From Cohnella fermenti (GTDB taxonomy: Bacteria; Bacillota; Bacilli; Paenibacillales; Paenibacillaceae): a stretch of DNA of 64,000 nucleotides. Of the stretch, positions 1-7,127 are shown one piece after another. Numbering within the stretch: position 1 is the stretch's first letter; each line of letters opens with the position of its first letter. Position numbers and translations under genes: made by a program. The stretch is from NCBI RefSeq assembly GCF_004801405.1, contig NZ_SSOB01000031.1, forward strand, positions 1-64,000, in the 5' to 3' direction. Below the pieces are notes generated by a model. The model made no database searches. It was given only the letters and a program-made list of their open reading frames with translations, and was not told where the DNA came from.

Positions 1-295
1 GATTCTTCATCCGGGGCACTTGGAGGTAGTTAAGAGGCCGATCCAGGGTGACCGCAAACAGAAAGCGAATCGCAGCGCTATGGAGATTGATCGTTTTCGT
101 CGCAAACTTCTTCTCTTGAATCAAATACAGTAAAAAGTGGCGAATATCGTTCCCTCCGAGTTGTTCGACAGGACGATGGCAATACGCTAGAAAGGCACGT
201 GCACACCGCATGTAACTTTGCTGAGTGTGTAGCGCAAACCCTCGGAGCAGAAGATCTTCTTGCAGTTTGGATACAATTTGTTCATGATGGGACAT
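1..295 (-). CDS. Tyrosine recombinase/integrase, N-terminal part (cut by window edge)
   Basis: Read leftwards from the ATG at 293-295, the frame is open for 98 codons to the window edge, so the catalytic domain is not visible. An AAGGAGA ribosome-binding site lies about 9 bases upstream. The protein starts MSHHEQIVSKLQEDLLLRGF and continues with T-x-x-S-Y segments and the motif FLAYCHRP. This is the layout of the SAM-like N-terminal DNA-binding domain of phage-integrase/XerC-type recombinases, often seen beside IS91-like or other transposable modules. Such enzymes cut and rejoin DNA through a C-terminal tyrosine. The family call rests on recognition of the N-domain. Whether the gene is complete, and what it mobilises, lies outside the window. 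Confidence 0.6.
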   Translation of the reverse strand, partial: MSHHEQIVSKLQEDLLLRGFALHTQQSYMRCARAFLAYCHRPVEQLGGNDIRHFLLYLIQEKKFATKTINLHSAAIRFLFAVTLDRPLNYLQVPRMKN

Positions 296-500
296 AGGGA
301 CATCTCCTTCAACTGGATTCGCAGTGGGCTGCTATCTAGTTTAAGAGATGTCCTTTCTAAACACATCGCATGTCCCATCACAAATGGAATGTTTCGTTTA
401 CGCTGAGCGTTTGAGCTCTTACCACCGCGACAGCGGTTTAGTCCAAAATCGGATCGGATCGGGTGCCGCGCTCAGCCTGGGCCTCGCTGGCCGAAGGAAC

Positions 501-1370
501 TTATTCCCTGCCCCAGGCGAGCATCTTCTTCTGGAATTCCTTGGGCGAGCATTGGTTAAACCGCTTGAACATCTTGTAGAAGTGAGCCATATTCGGCATG
601 CCGGTCATCTCGCCCACCTCGCTGATGCTCATGTCCCTCGTCAGGAGGAGCTGCTCCGCGCGTTTTATTTTGCGAAAATTAACATATTCCGTGAAGGATA
701 ATCCCATGTTCTTCTTGAAAAACTTAACGAAGTAGTAGTAGCTCATGTTGGCAAGCCGGCACGCGTCCTCCACGCTGACCCGGTCGCCGATGCTGTCTTC
801 GACGTAATCGAGCACCGGCTTCAGGCGAATCCGCTCGACCCGGTCCTGATTGGCGAGAAGCCCCTGCGTGTCGCTGCGGATCAGAACGAGCAGAATCTTC
901 TTGATCAGCAGGTTGACGGCCAGCTCGTAGCCGCTGTCCTTGCGGAGCGTCTCCTGATGGATCTCCTCGATGCAGCGGGCGACTTCGCGCCGGGCGGAAG
1001 GGTTCTCGCGGAAAATGTAGTTCATCGTGGTGAGCGGAACTTTGGTCTCGTTGAAGTATTGAAGGTAAGGAATGGTGCTCTGGTCGAAGAAGGTCTGAAG
1101 GTCGAACTGCAAGACGGTGTATTGGACCTTCTCCTCGTGGCTGCGGTCGCGATGAAGCTGGGAGCTTCCGATGATGACGACTTCCCCCGAGCTGAGCGTG
1201 TGAACCTCCCCGGCCGCCTCGACATCCATCCGGCCATTCTGGATGAGCAGCAGCTCGCATTCGGGATGGTGGTGCCATTCGTATTGGATATGGGGCTGCC
1301 TCATCACTTGCCAAACCTTGATCGAGAGGAGCGGATTCTCGTAATAGATCTTTTCCTGCTTGGCCTGCAT
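501..1370 (-). CDS. AraC-family transcriptional regulator with cupin sensor domain
   Basis: The protein has 289 residues. The N-terminal half (about 20-150) is a cupin-like ligand-binding domain with YEWHHHPECELLL and an HTLSSGEVVIIG turn. The C-terminal 100 residues carry the two helix-turn-helices of the AraC/XylS family (SVEDACRLANMSYYYFVKFF, then SISEVGEMTGMPNMAHFYKM). The full length is typical of carbohydrate-responsive AraC proteins. It is divergent from the oxidoreductase/isomerase genes starting at 1500, with about 130 bases between the starts, so it is the likely regulator of that set (inference from position). An AGGGGG site lies upstream of the ATG at 1370, at rather long spacing. 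Family call is firm; ligand and target are not known. Confidence 0.88.
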   Translation of the reverse strand: MQAKQEKIYYENPLLSIKVWQVMRQPHIQYEWHHHPECELLLIQNGRMDVEAAGEVHTLSSGEVVIIGSSQLHRDRSHEEKVQYTVLQFDLQTFFDQSTIPYLQYFNETKVPLTTMNYIFRENPSARREVARCIEEIHQETLRKDSGYELAVNLLIKKILLVLIRSDTQGLLANQDRVERIRLKPVLDYVEDSIGDRVSVEDACRLANMSYYYFVKFFKKNMGLSFTEYVNFRKIKRAEQLLLTRDMSISEVGEMTGMPNMAHFYKMFKRFNQCSPKEFQKKMLAWGRE

Positions 1371-1499
1371 GTCGAAGGATGCCCCCTAATGACAAAATAG
1401 CATAACGCCGTCCCATCATAGGCAATGGGAATCCGCCGAAAAATCGCTATACTTGAATTGTAGAAGAGATCAAGCAACCTTGCAAGGAGGACAAGATAA

Positions 1500-2570
1500 G
1501 TGAGCGAAGTTTATGTCGGCATGATCGGCTGCGGCGGAATTGCTTATGGCAAGCATTTTCCATCGCTCGCCAAAATTCCGGAAGTGCGGCTGAAGGCGTT
1601 CTTCGACGTATCGGCGGAGCGGGCGCACGATGCCAAGGAGAAGTTCGGAGCTCCCGACGCCACGGTATATTCAAGCATCGACGATCTTCTGAACGATACG
1701 CGCATCCAAGTTGTACACGTGTGCACTCCGAACGATACGCATGCGGAGATCTCGATCAAGGCGATGGAAGCGGGCAAGCATGTGCTGTGCGAGAAGCCGA
1801 TGGCGAAGACGTCGGAGGATGCGCGCCGGATGCTGGAGACGAGCGAGCGCACGGGCCGCAAGCTGAGCATCGCGTACCAGAACCGGTTCCGCGCCGACAG
1901 CCGCTGGCTGAAGGAAGCTTGCAGCAAGGGCGAATTGGGCGACATCTATCTGGCGAAGGCCCATGCCGTCCGCCGCCGCGGGGTTCCGACGTGGGGCGTG
2001 TTCCTCGACAAGGAGAAGCAAGGCGGAGGCCCACTGATCGATATCGGCACCCATGCGCTCGATCTGGCGCTGTGGATGATGGACAACTACGAGCCGAAGG
2101 TCGTTCTCGGCATGACCTATCAGAAGCTGGCCGAGCAGGGCAGCCCGGCCAACGCATGGGGCAACTGGGACCCGGCGAAGTTCACGGTCGAGGATTCCGC
2201 TTTCGCCATGATCACGATGAAGAACGGGGCGACGATCTGGCTCGAGTCGAGCTGGGCACTCAACACGCTCGATTACGACGAAGCGAAGGTGACGCTCAGC
2301 GGCACGAAGGCGGGCGCCGACATGAAGAACGGCCTTCGCGTCAACGGCGAGGAGCACGGCCATCTGTATACGAAGGAGATCGTTCTGGGCAACCAGTGGG
2401 ATGCCGCCGCGCCGAACGACTCCGCCGAGCGCGAGGCGCGCGCGTGGATCGATTCCATCCTCAGCGACAAGGAACCGGTCGTCACGGCGAAGCAGGCGCT
2501 TGTTGTGCAGGAGATTCTGGAAGCGATCTACGAATCCTCGAGCAAGGGTCAGGCGATCTCGTTCGGCTGA
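1500..2570 (+). CDS. Gfo/Idh/MocA-family NAD(P)-dependent oxidoreductase
   Basis: The protein has 356 residues and starts with GTG at 1500 behind a strong AGGAGG. It opens with a Rossmann dinucleotide-binding motif (GMIGCGGIAYGKHF) and has the family signature CEKP (lysine of the catalytic EKP motif) near residue 98. It then has the C-terminal sheet domain with GGGPLIDIGTHALDL, whose D and H are the usual catalytic partners. Members oxidise or reduce hydroxyls of sugars, inositols or glycosides in the cytoplasm. It is the first gene of a set with an isomerase (2863) and a second family member (3813). That pairing is typical of pathways that make and resolve keto-sugars. The substrate cannot be read from sequence. 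Confidence 0.9.
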   Translation: MSEVYVGMIGCGGIAYGKHFPSLAKIPEVRLKAFFDVSAERAHDAKEKFGAPDATVYSSIDDLLNDTRIQVVHVCTPNDTHAEISIKAMEAGKHVLCEKPMAKTSEDARRMLETSERTGRKLSIAYQNRFRADSRWLKEACSKGELGDIYLAKAHAVRRRGVPTWGVFLDKEKQGGGPLIDIGTHALDLALWMMDNYEPKVVLGMTYQKLAEQGSPANAWGNWDPAKFTVEDSAFAMITMKNGATIWLESSWALNTLDYDEAKVTLSGTKAGADMKNGLRVNGEEHGHLYTKEIVLGNQWDAAAPNDSAEREARAWIDSILSDKEPVVTAKQALVVQEILEAIYESSSKGQAISFG

Positions 2571-2862
2571 GCAGGTCGGGAAGGCCGCAATAGGCAGGAA
2601 GGTCGAGGCGGAGCCTCGGACTGCTGCTTATTGCCCGGGCAATTCCGACGAGGGACGGTCGGCTTCCGGGACGATTGGGGCCGAGGGTCCCGTGACATCG
2701 CTTGCATCTCATAGTAAACTAGGCTTGTCTCTTGCCTGCGCGGGAAGGGAAGAACGGGACGCACCGGCGCCCCGTTCTTCCGCGCGATTCGGGCGGGGTA
2801 TGCAGGCTGGAACAATCTGTGACGCAGTACCTATTATGTCGAGAGGTTGGGTGAACGTTAAA
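2571..2862 (+). other. Intercistronic region with a hairpin
   Basis: This 292-bp gap between the first oxidoreductase and the isomerase has no convincing coding frame of its own. The only clear structure is an 11-bp inverted repeat, GGAAGAACGGG at 2748-2758 with its complement at 2771-2781, loop 12. No T-run follows, so it is more likely an mRNA processing or stabilising hairpin than a terminator. Confidence 0.4.
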
Positions 2863-3825
2863 ATGAAGCTTGGTATTTTCCTCGTCCTGTTCGGACAACA
2901 GAATCTGGAACAAGCCTTGGATACGGCGAAGAACGCCGGTATTCAGGCCGTCGAGCTGGGCACGGGAGGCTTCCCGGGCACCTCGCACGTCAATGCGGCC
3001 GCTATTCTGAACGATGAAGCCGAGATCGCGAGAGTGAAGAACGCGGTTGAATCGCGCGGCCTCACGATCAGCGCGCTAAGCTGCCACGGCAATCCGCTTC
3101 ACCCCGATGTAAGCGCCGCCAAGAAGGACCACGACGACTTCGTCGCAACGGTGCTGCTGGCCGAGAAGCTCGGCGTCGACACGGTCATCACGTTCTCGGG
3201 CTGCCCGGGCGAATCCCCGAACTCCAAGTACCCTTCCTGGGTGACATGCCCATGGCCGCCGGACTTCCTGACGGTGCTCGAGTGGCAGTGGAACGAGATC
3301 GCCATTCCTTACTGGAAGGAACAATCCGAATTCTGCCGCAAGCACGGCGTCCGCGTGGCGATCGAATCGCACCCGGGCTTCCTCGTGTACAATACGGAGA
3401 CGGCGCTTCGCCTGCGCCGCGAGGCGGGCGACAACATCGGCGTCAACTTCGACCCGTCCCACCTGTTCTGGCAGGGAATGGACCCGATCGAATGCGTCAA
3501 GGCGCTCGCCGACTCGATCTATCACGTCCATGCGAAGGACACGCAGATCGACGCTCGCAACACCGCTCTGAACGGAGTTCTCGATACGAAGCACTACGGC
3601 GACATTCTGAACCGCTCCTTCGTGTTCCGCACCGTCGGGTACGGGCATGATGACGAGTTCTGGAAGTCTCTGGTCAGCACGCTTCGCGTCGTCGGCTACG
3701 ACGGCACGATCAGCATCGAGCACGAAGACGGCATCATGAGCGTGAACGAAGGCTTCACGAAGGCTGCCAACTTCCTGAACGGGCTCATTCTGAAGGAAAG
3801 CGCTGGTGAGATGTGGTGGGCATAA
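2863..3825 (+). CDS. Sugar phosphate isomerase/epimerase (AP endonuclease 2 family TIM barrel)
   Basis: The protein has 320 residues. I place the start at ATG 2863 (MKLGIFLVLFGQ), with a GGGTGA site 8 bases upstream. GTG 2851 and ATG 2836 are in frame but have weaker sites, and the frame extends further upstream without homology-like sequence. The fold is the IolE/xylose-isomerase-like barrel. The divalent-metal ligands can be seen as E in AIESHPGF, D in NFDPSHL, H in YHVHAKD and E in SIEHEDG. Such enzymes isomerise or epimerise keto-sugars, or catalyse eliminations on 3-keto-glycosides. The stop lies inside the start region of the next oxidoreductase gene (13-bp overlap), pointing to coupled translation and a joint pathway. 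Exact reaction unknown. Confidence 0.85.
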   Translation: MKLGIFLVLFGQQNLEQALDTAKNAGIQAVELGTGGFPGTSHVNAAAILNDEAEIARVKNAVESRGLTISALSCHGNPLHPDVSAAKKDHDDFVATVLLAEKLGVDTVITFSGCPGESPNSKYPSWVTCPWPPDFLTVLEWQWNEIAIPYWKEQSEFCRKHGVRVAIESHPGFLVYNTETALRLRREAGDNIGVNFDPSHLFWQGMDPIECVKALADSIYHVHAKDTQIDARNTALNGVLDTKHYGDILNRSFVFRTVGYGHDDEFWKSLVSTLRVVGYDGTISIEHEDGIMSVNEGFTKAANFLNGLILKESAGEMWWA

Positions 3826-4991
3826 ACCAAAATCAAACGATCAATGTCGGCATGGTCGGCTACAAGTTCATGGGCAAAGCCCACAGCAACGCATACAAGC
3901 AAGTCAACATGTTCTTCGATCCGGCTGCGAAGGTCGCCATGAAGGCGATCTGCGGCCGCGACGAGCAAGGCGTGAAGGCGGCGGCGGACAAGTTCGGCTG
4001 GGAAGGCTACGAGACGGACTGGCGCAAGCTCGTCGAGCGCGACGACATCGACTTCATCGACATCAACGCGCCGAGCGACGCGCACAAGGAGATTACGCTT
4101 GCGGCGATCGCGAAGGGCAAGCATGTGTTCTGCGAGAAGCCGCTTGCGCTGAACCTCGCGGATGCGCGCGAGATGCTGGCGGCGGCGGAGCAGGCCGGCG
4201 TGAAGCACGGCATCTGCTTCAACTACCGCTTCCTGCCTGCCGTGCAATTGGCGAAGAAGATTATCGACAGCGGCAAGCTGGGCGAGATCCATCACTATCG
4301 CGCGACGTACCTTCAGGATTGGCTCGTCGATCCGGAAGCTCCGCTCGCATGGCGCCTGAAGAAGGAAGTGGCGGGCTCCGGCGCGCACGGCGACATCAAT
4401 GCGCACAGCATCGACCTCGCCCGCTTCCTGATCGGGGAATTCGACCGCGTCATCGGCCATAACCGCACGTTCGTCAAGGAGCGTCCGATCCTCGCTTCGT
4501 CCGAGGGCGGACTGGCCGGCCAGAAGGGCTCCGCCGAGAAGGGCGAGGTCACGGTGGACGACGCGACGGCGTTCCTGGCCGACTTCAAGAACGGCGCGAT
4601 GGGCATGTTCGTCGCCAGCCGCTTCGCTACGGGCCGCAAGAACCACAACACGTTCGAGATCCACGGCAGCAAGGGAACGATCCGCTGGGATCTGGAGAGC
4701 CTCAACGAGCTGCAGGTGTACTTCCGCGAGGACGAGCCGGAGCTGGCAGGCTTCCGCCGCATCCTCGCGACCGAGCCGCAGCACAAGTACGCCGGCAACT
4801 GGTGGCCGGCCGGGCACATCATCGGCTACGAGCACGGCTTCGTCCACATCGTGTACGAATTCGTCCAGCACCTGGCAAGCGGCTCCCCGTTCGCTCCGAC
4901 GTTCGCGGACGGCGTTCGCTGCCAGGAGGTTCTCGAGGCCGTCGACCTGTCGATCGAGCGCGGCACTTGGGTGAGTGTGGAAGAGGTTTAA
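3813..4991 (+). CDS. Gfo/Idh/MocA-family oxidoreductase (second copy)
   Basis: The protein has 392 residues. The GTG start at 3813 overlaps the end of the isomerase gene, with a second GTG directly after it as an alternative. A Rossmann motif (VGMVGYKFMGKAHSNAY), the signature FCEKPLAL and the domain-2 motif GSGAHGDINAHSIDLARFL identify the family. The protein is only distantly like the oxidoreductase at 1500, so the two are not a recent duplication and probably act on different intermediates or positions. A likely scheme is dehydrogenation of a sugar or glycoside, isomerisation or elimination by the 2863 product, and reduction by the other oxidoreductase. This scheme is inferred from known keto-sugar pathways. 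An intrinsic terminator follows the stop. Confidence 0.9.
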   Translation: MVGINQNQTINVGMVGYKFMGKAHSNAYKQVNMFFDPAAKVAMKAICGRDEQGVKAAADKFGWEGYETDWRKLVERDDIDFIDINAPSDAHKEITLAAIAKGKHVFCEKPLALNLADAREMLAAAEQAGVKHGICFNYRFLPAVQLAKKIIDSGKLGEIHHYRATYLQDWLVDPEAPLAWRLKKEVAGSGAHGDINAHSIDLARFLIGEFDRVIGHNRTFVKERPILASSEGGLAGQKGSAEKGEVTVDDATAFLADFKNGAMGMFVASRFATGRKNHNTFEIHGSKGTIRWDLESLNELQVYFREDEPELAGFRRILATEPQHKYAGNWWPAGHIIGYEHGFVHIVYEFVQHLASGSPFAPTFADGVRCQEVLEAVDLSIERGTWVSVEEV

Positions 4992-5008
4992 GGATTAACA
5001 GAGGCAAG

Positions 5009-5046
5009 ACGGCACCGGCGAGGGAACTCGCGGTGCCGTTTTTTTC
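5009..5046 (+). terminator. Intrinsic terminator of the oxidoreductase/isomerase set
   Basis: The arms ACGGCACCG (5009-5017) and CGGTGCCGT (5031-5039) are perfectly complementary, with an inner CGAG/CTCG extension, and run into a seven-base T-run ending near 5045. It lies 17 bases after the stop of the 3813 gene. Confidence 0.9.
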
Positions 5047-5220
5047 TTGTGTTTCTGAACTTTGAATATCTCCAGTCGATGTTCTATAACATAGGTGGTC
5101 TGCGTTGCTATTACCTTTGACAGGACTGCCACACTTGCGACTGGAATGGGCAATTTGAACGAATGAATTTAACCTAGCAAGCTACAATCGCGCAGAACGG
5201 CGAACCGGAAACTCCTGACC

Positions 5221-5478
5221 CGCGGCCGGATCGAACGAATAAGCCTGAAATTTCGACTATATTTCGCGAGCTGCGGCCAGATCGAGCGAATAAGCCTGAA
5301 ATTTCGATTACATTTCCCGGTCCACGGCCGATCGAGCGAATAAGCTTGAAATTTCGATTATATTTCGCGATCCGCGGCCGGATCGAGCGAATAAGCCTGA
5401 AATTTCGACTACATTTCGCGATCCGCGGCCGGATCGAGCGAATAAGCTTGAAATTTCGATTATATTTCGCGGTCCGCG
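5221..5478. repeat. Tandem array of five 51-bp intergenic repeats
   Basis: Five copies of a unit containing CGGCCGGATCGAGCGAATAA and GAAATTTCGA follow each other without spacers. The anchor AATAAGC occurs at 5238, 5289, 5339, 5390 and 5441, giving periods of 51, 50, 51 and 51 bases. Copies alternate between AAGCCTG and AAGCTTG and between GACTA and GATTA, so they are diverged but under the same template. On the minus strand the unit is 17 codons and reads as a repeated peptide with core EISGLFARSGRG. The single 50-base unit shifts the frame, which argues against one protein. No array-flanking cas genes are present. Function unknown. Confidence 0.85.
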
Positions 5479-5522
5479 GCAAGAACGGCCAGCTTCCAAC
5501 TTCATCGTAGTAGAACCTCATA

Positions 5523-5764
5523 CCACGCGTGAAGTATCGAAACAAGTATGCTCATGTGAAATTGAAGGGGCCGAATGGAAAAACCGCGATAGTACCCGTT
5601 CATGTATATCAATCATTACCTAATGGACATATCTTATGGCGGCTGATGCCCTAAGGTTGTATCTAGAGGGAATGAATGTTGAAGAGATACCTGTGCAGCC
5701 GGATATATTTGATGGGGGATTATTAGTTAACCAAGAACTAGTCTCCATACAAGTAGAGGTCTAA
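5523..5764 (+). pseudogene. Remnant of a HicA/HicB-like toxin-antitoxin pair (tentative)
   Basis: Two short overlapping frames are seen. Frame one (to the TAA at 5652) reads HVKLKGPNGKTAIVPVH, which resembles the conserved end of HicA toxins (K-G-S-H ... P-D-G ... VPVH). Frame two (ATG 5636 to TAA 5762-5764, 42 residues) starts AADALRLYLEGM and ends VSIQVEV, which resembles the C-terminal part of HicB antitoxins. The toxin lacks its N-terminal double-stranded-RNA-binding part and the antitoxin lacks its RNase-H-like core, as if a deletion had joined the two. The stretch is more AT-rich than its neighbours, which fits an acquired and decaying element. The identification rests on short motifs. 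Confidence 0.35.
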
Positions 5765-5774
5765 ACTAAGCCAC

Positions 5775-5897
5775 ATGCGAGGGCAACGACCCCATCTCGT
5801 TCAGCGGAAAAAAGAACTGGAAGAGGCGGAAGCGGAAGTCAGGCGCGACCTCGGCTGCTCGGCTGCGAAGATTAGGCGACTTGTGATTGGCGGATGA
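5775..5897 (+). other. Possible 40-codon open frame, probably a gene fragment
   Basis: ATG 5775 to TGA 5895-5897 encodes MRGQRPHLVQRKKELEEAEA followed by a short basic helix ending RRLVIGG. The charged heptad-like stretch looks like part of a helical protein. There is no good ribosome-binding site and no recognised family. It sits next to the decayed toxin-antitoxin remnant and is probably debris. Confidence 0.2.
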
Positions 5898-5898
5898 G

Positions 5899-5951
5899 AT
5901 TAAAAGAGCGCATGCCCTCCTTCAAACAGGAGAGTCATGTGCTCTTTTAAT
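5899..5951. terminator. Inverted repeat, possible bidirectional terminator
   Basis: ATTAAAAGAGC (5899-5909) is complementary to GCTCTTTTAAT (5941-5951), and an inner CATG/CATG can extend the stem. A- and T-rich arms would give a short U-tract in both directions. It lies about 100 bases beyond the stop of the leftward gene ending at 6050, which it could terminate. No clean T-run follows. Confidence 0.4.
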
Positions 5952-6049
5952 TTCGGGCAAGTCAGACATGAACGTTAGGTGGAGCGTCTTATGCCGGTTG
6001 ATCTTGACCCGGCAACAGGATGCTCCAAGCCGTCAATGCCGCTTGATGC

Positions 6050-6994
6050 TTATCCGAGAAATTGTTCGACAAAAAACTGCATCTGATATTCCATGCTGAT
6101 CGGATCGTTAAAGTAGAAGGCTTTGGCGTTCGCTTCGAACACATGGCCGTTCTGAACGGCCGGAAGACTCTTGTACGTCTCGGTATCCTGGAACGAATTG
6201 TCCTCGTCTTCGTCCTTGCTGAAGATGACGTAATCGCCCATGAAGTCCCCGAGAACTTCCGTCGACAAGGCTGCGTAGCCGTCCGACTTCGTTCCTTCCT
6301 CAACCTTCGGCGGCATCTTCAAGCCGAATTGCCCGTAGAGAATCTCGGTTCCGCGTCCGAAGTTGGCTCCGTAGACGTAGAGCTGCTTGTTGAACGTCTC
6401 GATGACCGATACCGTCGCGTCCGCGCCGATCTTCGCCCTGATCTCTTCGCCCGCTTGCTTGCTTCTGGCGTCGAAGTCCTCCACCCAGGCGCTGGCTTCC
6501 TTCTCCTTGTTGAGCAGCTTGCCGATCTCGATCTCCTGCTGCTTGAAGTCGACCTTGCCGTAAGTGTAAGCGACCGTCGGAGCGATCTTGCGCATCTTGT
6601 CCAGATTCTGGTTATCCACGTCCGCAATGATCAAGTCCGGCTGCAGCTCCATGATCTTCTCGGGGTTCTCGTCAGAGATCACTTCGGCATCCTTAAGCTG
6701 GTCGGCGAAGTTCGGGTTGTCCTTGGACATCTCGTCGACGCCGATGAGCGGAACGCCGAGAATCAAGACGTTGCCCGTCAGGAACCGGGTCAGAACGACG
6801 ATGCGCTGCGGATGGGCCGGAACCTCGATCGGCCCCGTCTCGGATTGATAAACGACCGTATCCGCTCCGGAAGCGGACGACGGCGAGGCGGAAGCGGACG
6901 AAGAAGCGGATTGTCCGTTGTTGGCTTGATTGCTGCCGCAGGCGCCCAGCAGCAACATGGCGCTCATGGCGAGCGGAAGGAATGTTTTTCTCAT
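6050..6994 (-). CDS. Iron-siderophore ABC transporter substrate-binding lipoprotein (FhuD/FeuA type)
   Basis: The protein has 314 residues. A lipoprotein signal (MRKTFLPLAMSAMLLLGAC, lipid-modified Cys19) is followed by a Ser/Ala-rich linker and a class III periplasmic-binding fold beginning PIEVPAHPQRIVVL, with MELQPDLIIAD and a long central helix. That order is diagnostic of ferric-siderophore or cobalamin binding proteins. It captures the ferric complex outside the membrane and hands it to an ABC permease, but no permease or ATPase gene lies beside it in the window. AAAGGGAGAG precedes the ATG at 6994. A Fur-box-like site (7053-7067) lies upstream, so iron-repressed expression is expected. 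The Btr-like regulator upstream is probably its activator. Confidence 0.9.
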   Translation of the reverse strand: MRKTFLPLAMSAMLLLGACGSNQANNGQSASSSASASPSSASGADTVVYQSETGPIEVPAHPQRIVVLTRFLTGNVLILGVPLIGVDEMSKDNPNFADQLKDAEVISDENPEKIMELQPDLIIADVDNQNLDKMRKIAPTVAYTYGKVDFKQQEIEIGKLLNKEKEASAWVEDFDARSKQAGEEIRAKIGADATVSVIETFNKQLYVYGANFGRGTEILYGQFGLKMPPKVEEGTKSDGYAALSTEVLGDFMGDYVIFSKDEDEDNSFQDTETYKSLPAVQNGHVFEANAKAFYFNDPISMEYQMQFFVEQFLG

Positions 6995-7052
6995 GGCGTA
7001 ACTCTCTCCCTTTTCTGCATCTCTGATAAGATTTTGACTATTATTTTGACTT

Positions 7053-7067
7053 TGAAAATCATTCTCA
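7053..7067 (-). promoter_or_regulatory. Fur box
   Basis: TGAAAATCATTCTCA matches the 7-1-7 Fur consensus TGATAATNATTATCA at every defined position but two. It lies 59 bases upstream of the siderophore-binding-protein start and downstream of the terminator of the preceding gene, so it would control the 6050-6994 gene. Confidence 0.75.
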
Positions 7068-7075
7068 CCAATTAT

Positions 7076-7108
7076 AAAAAGGCACGGTCCGTTGAACCAT
7101 GCCTTTTT
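7076..7108 (-). terminator. Intrinsic terminator after the Btr-like gene
   Basis: AAAAAGGCA (7076-7084) pairs with TGCCTTTTT (7100-7108), with an inner GGT/ACC. Read leftwards it ends in a T-rich tract. It separates the regulator gene (stop near 7128) from the Fur-controlled gene, which therefore needs its own promoter. Confidence 0.8.
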
Positions 7109-7127
7109 GTTGGAAGTTGGCTTTGCA

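Noticed and set aside
348..701. Rightward 117-codon frame opposite the first AraC gene
   Set aside because: It overlaps the conserved AraC DNA-binding domain on the other strand and has no ribosome-binding site.
5221..5478. CRISPR array
   Set aside because: The whole 51-base unit is conserved and there are no unique spacers; no cas genes are nearby.
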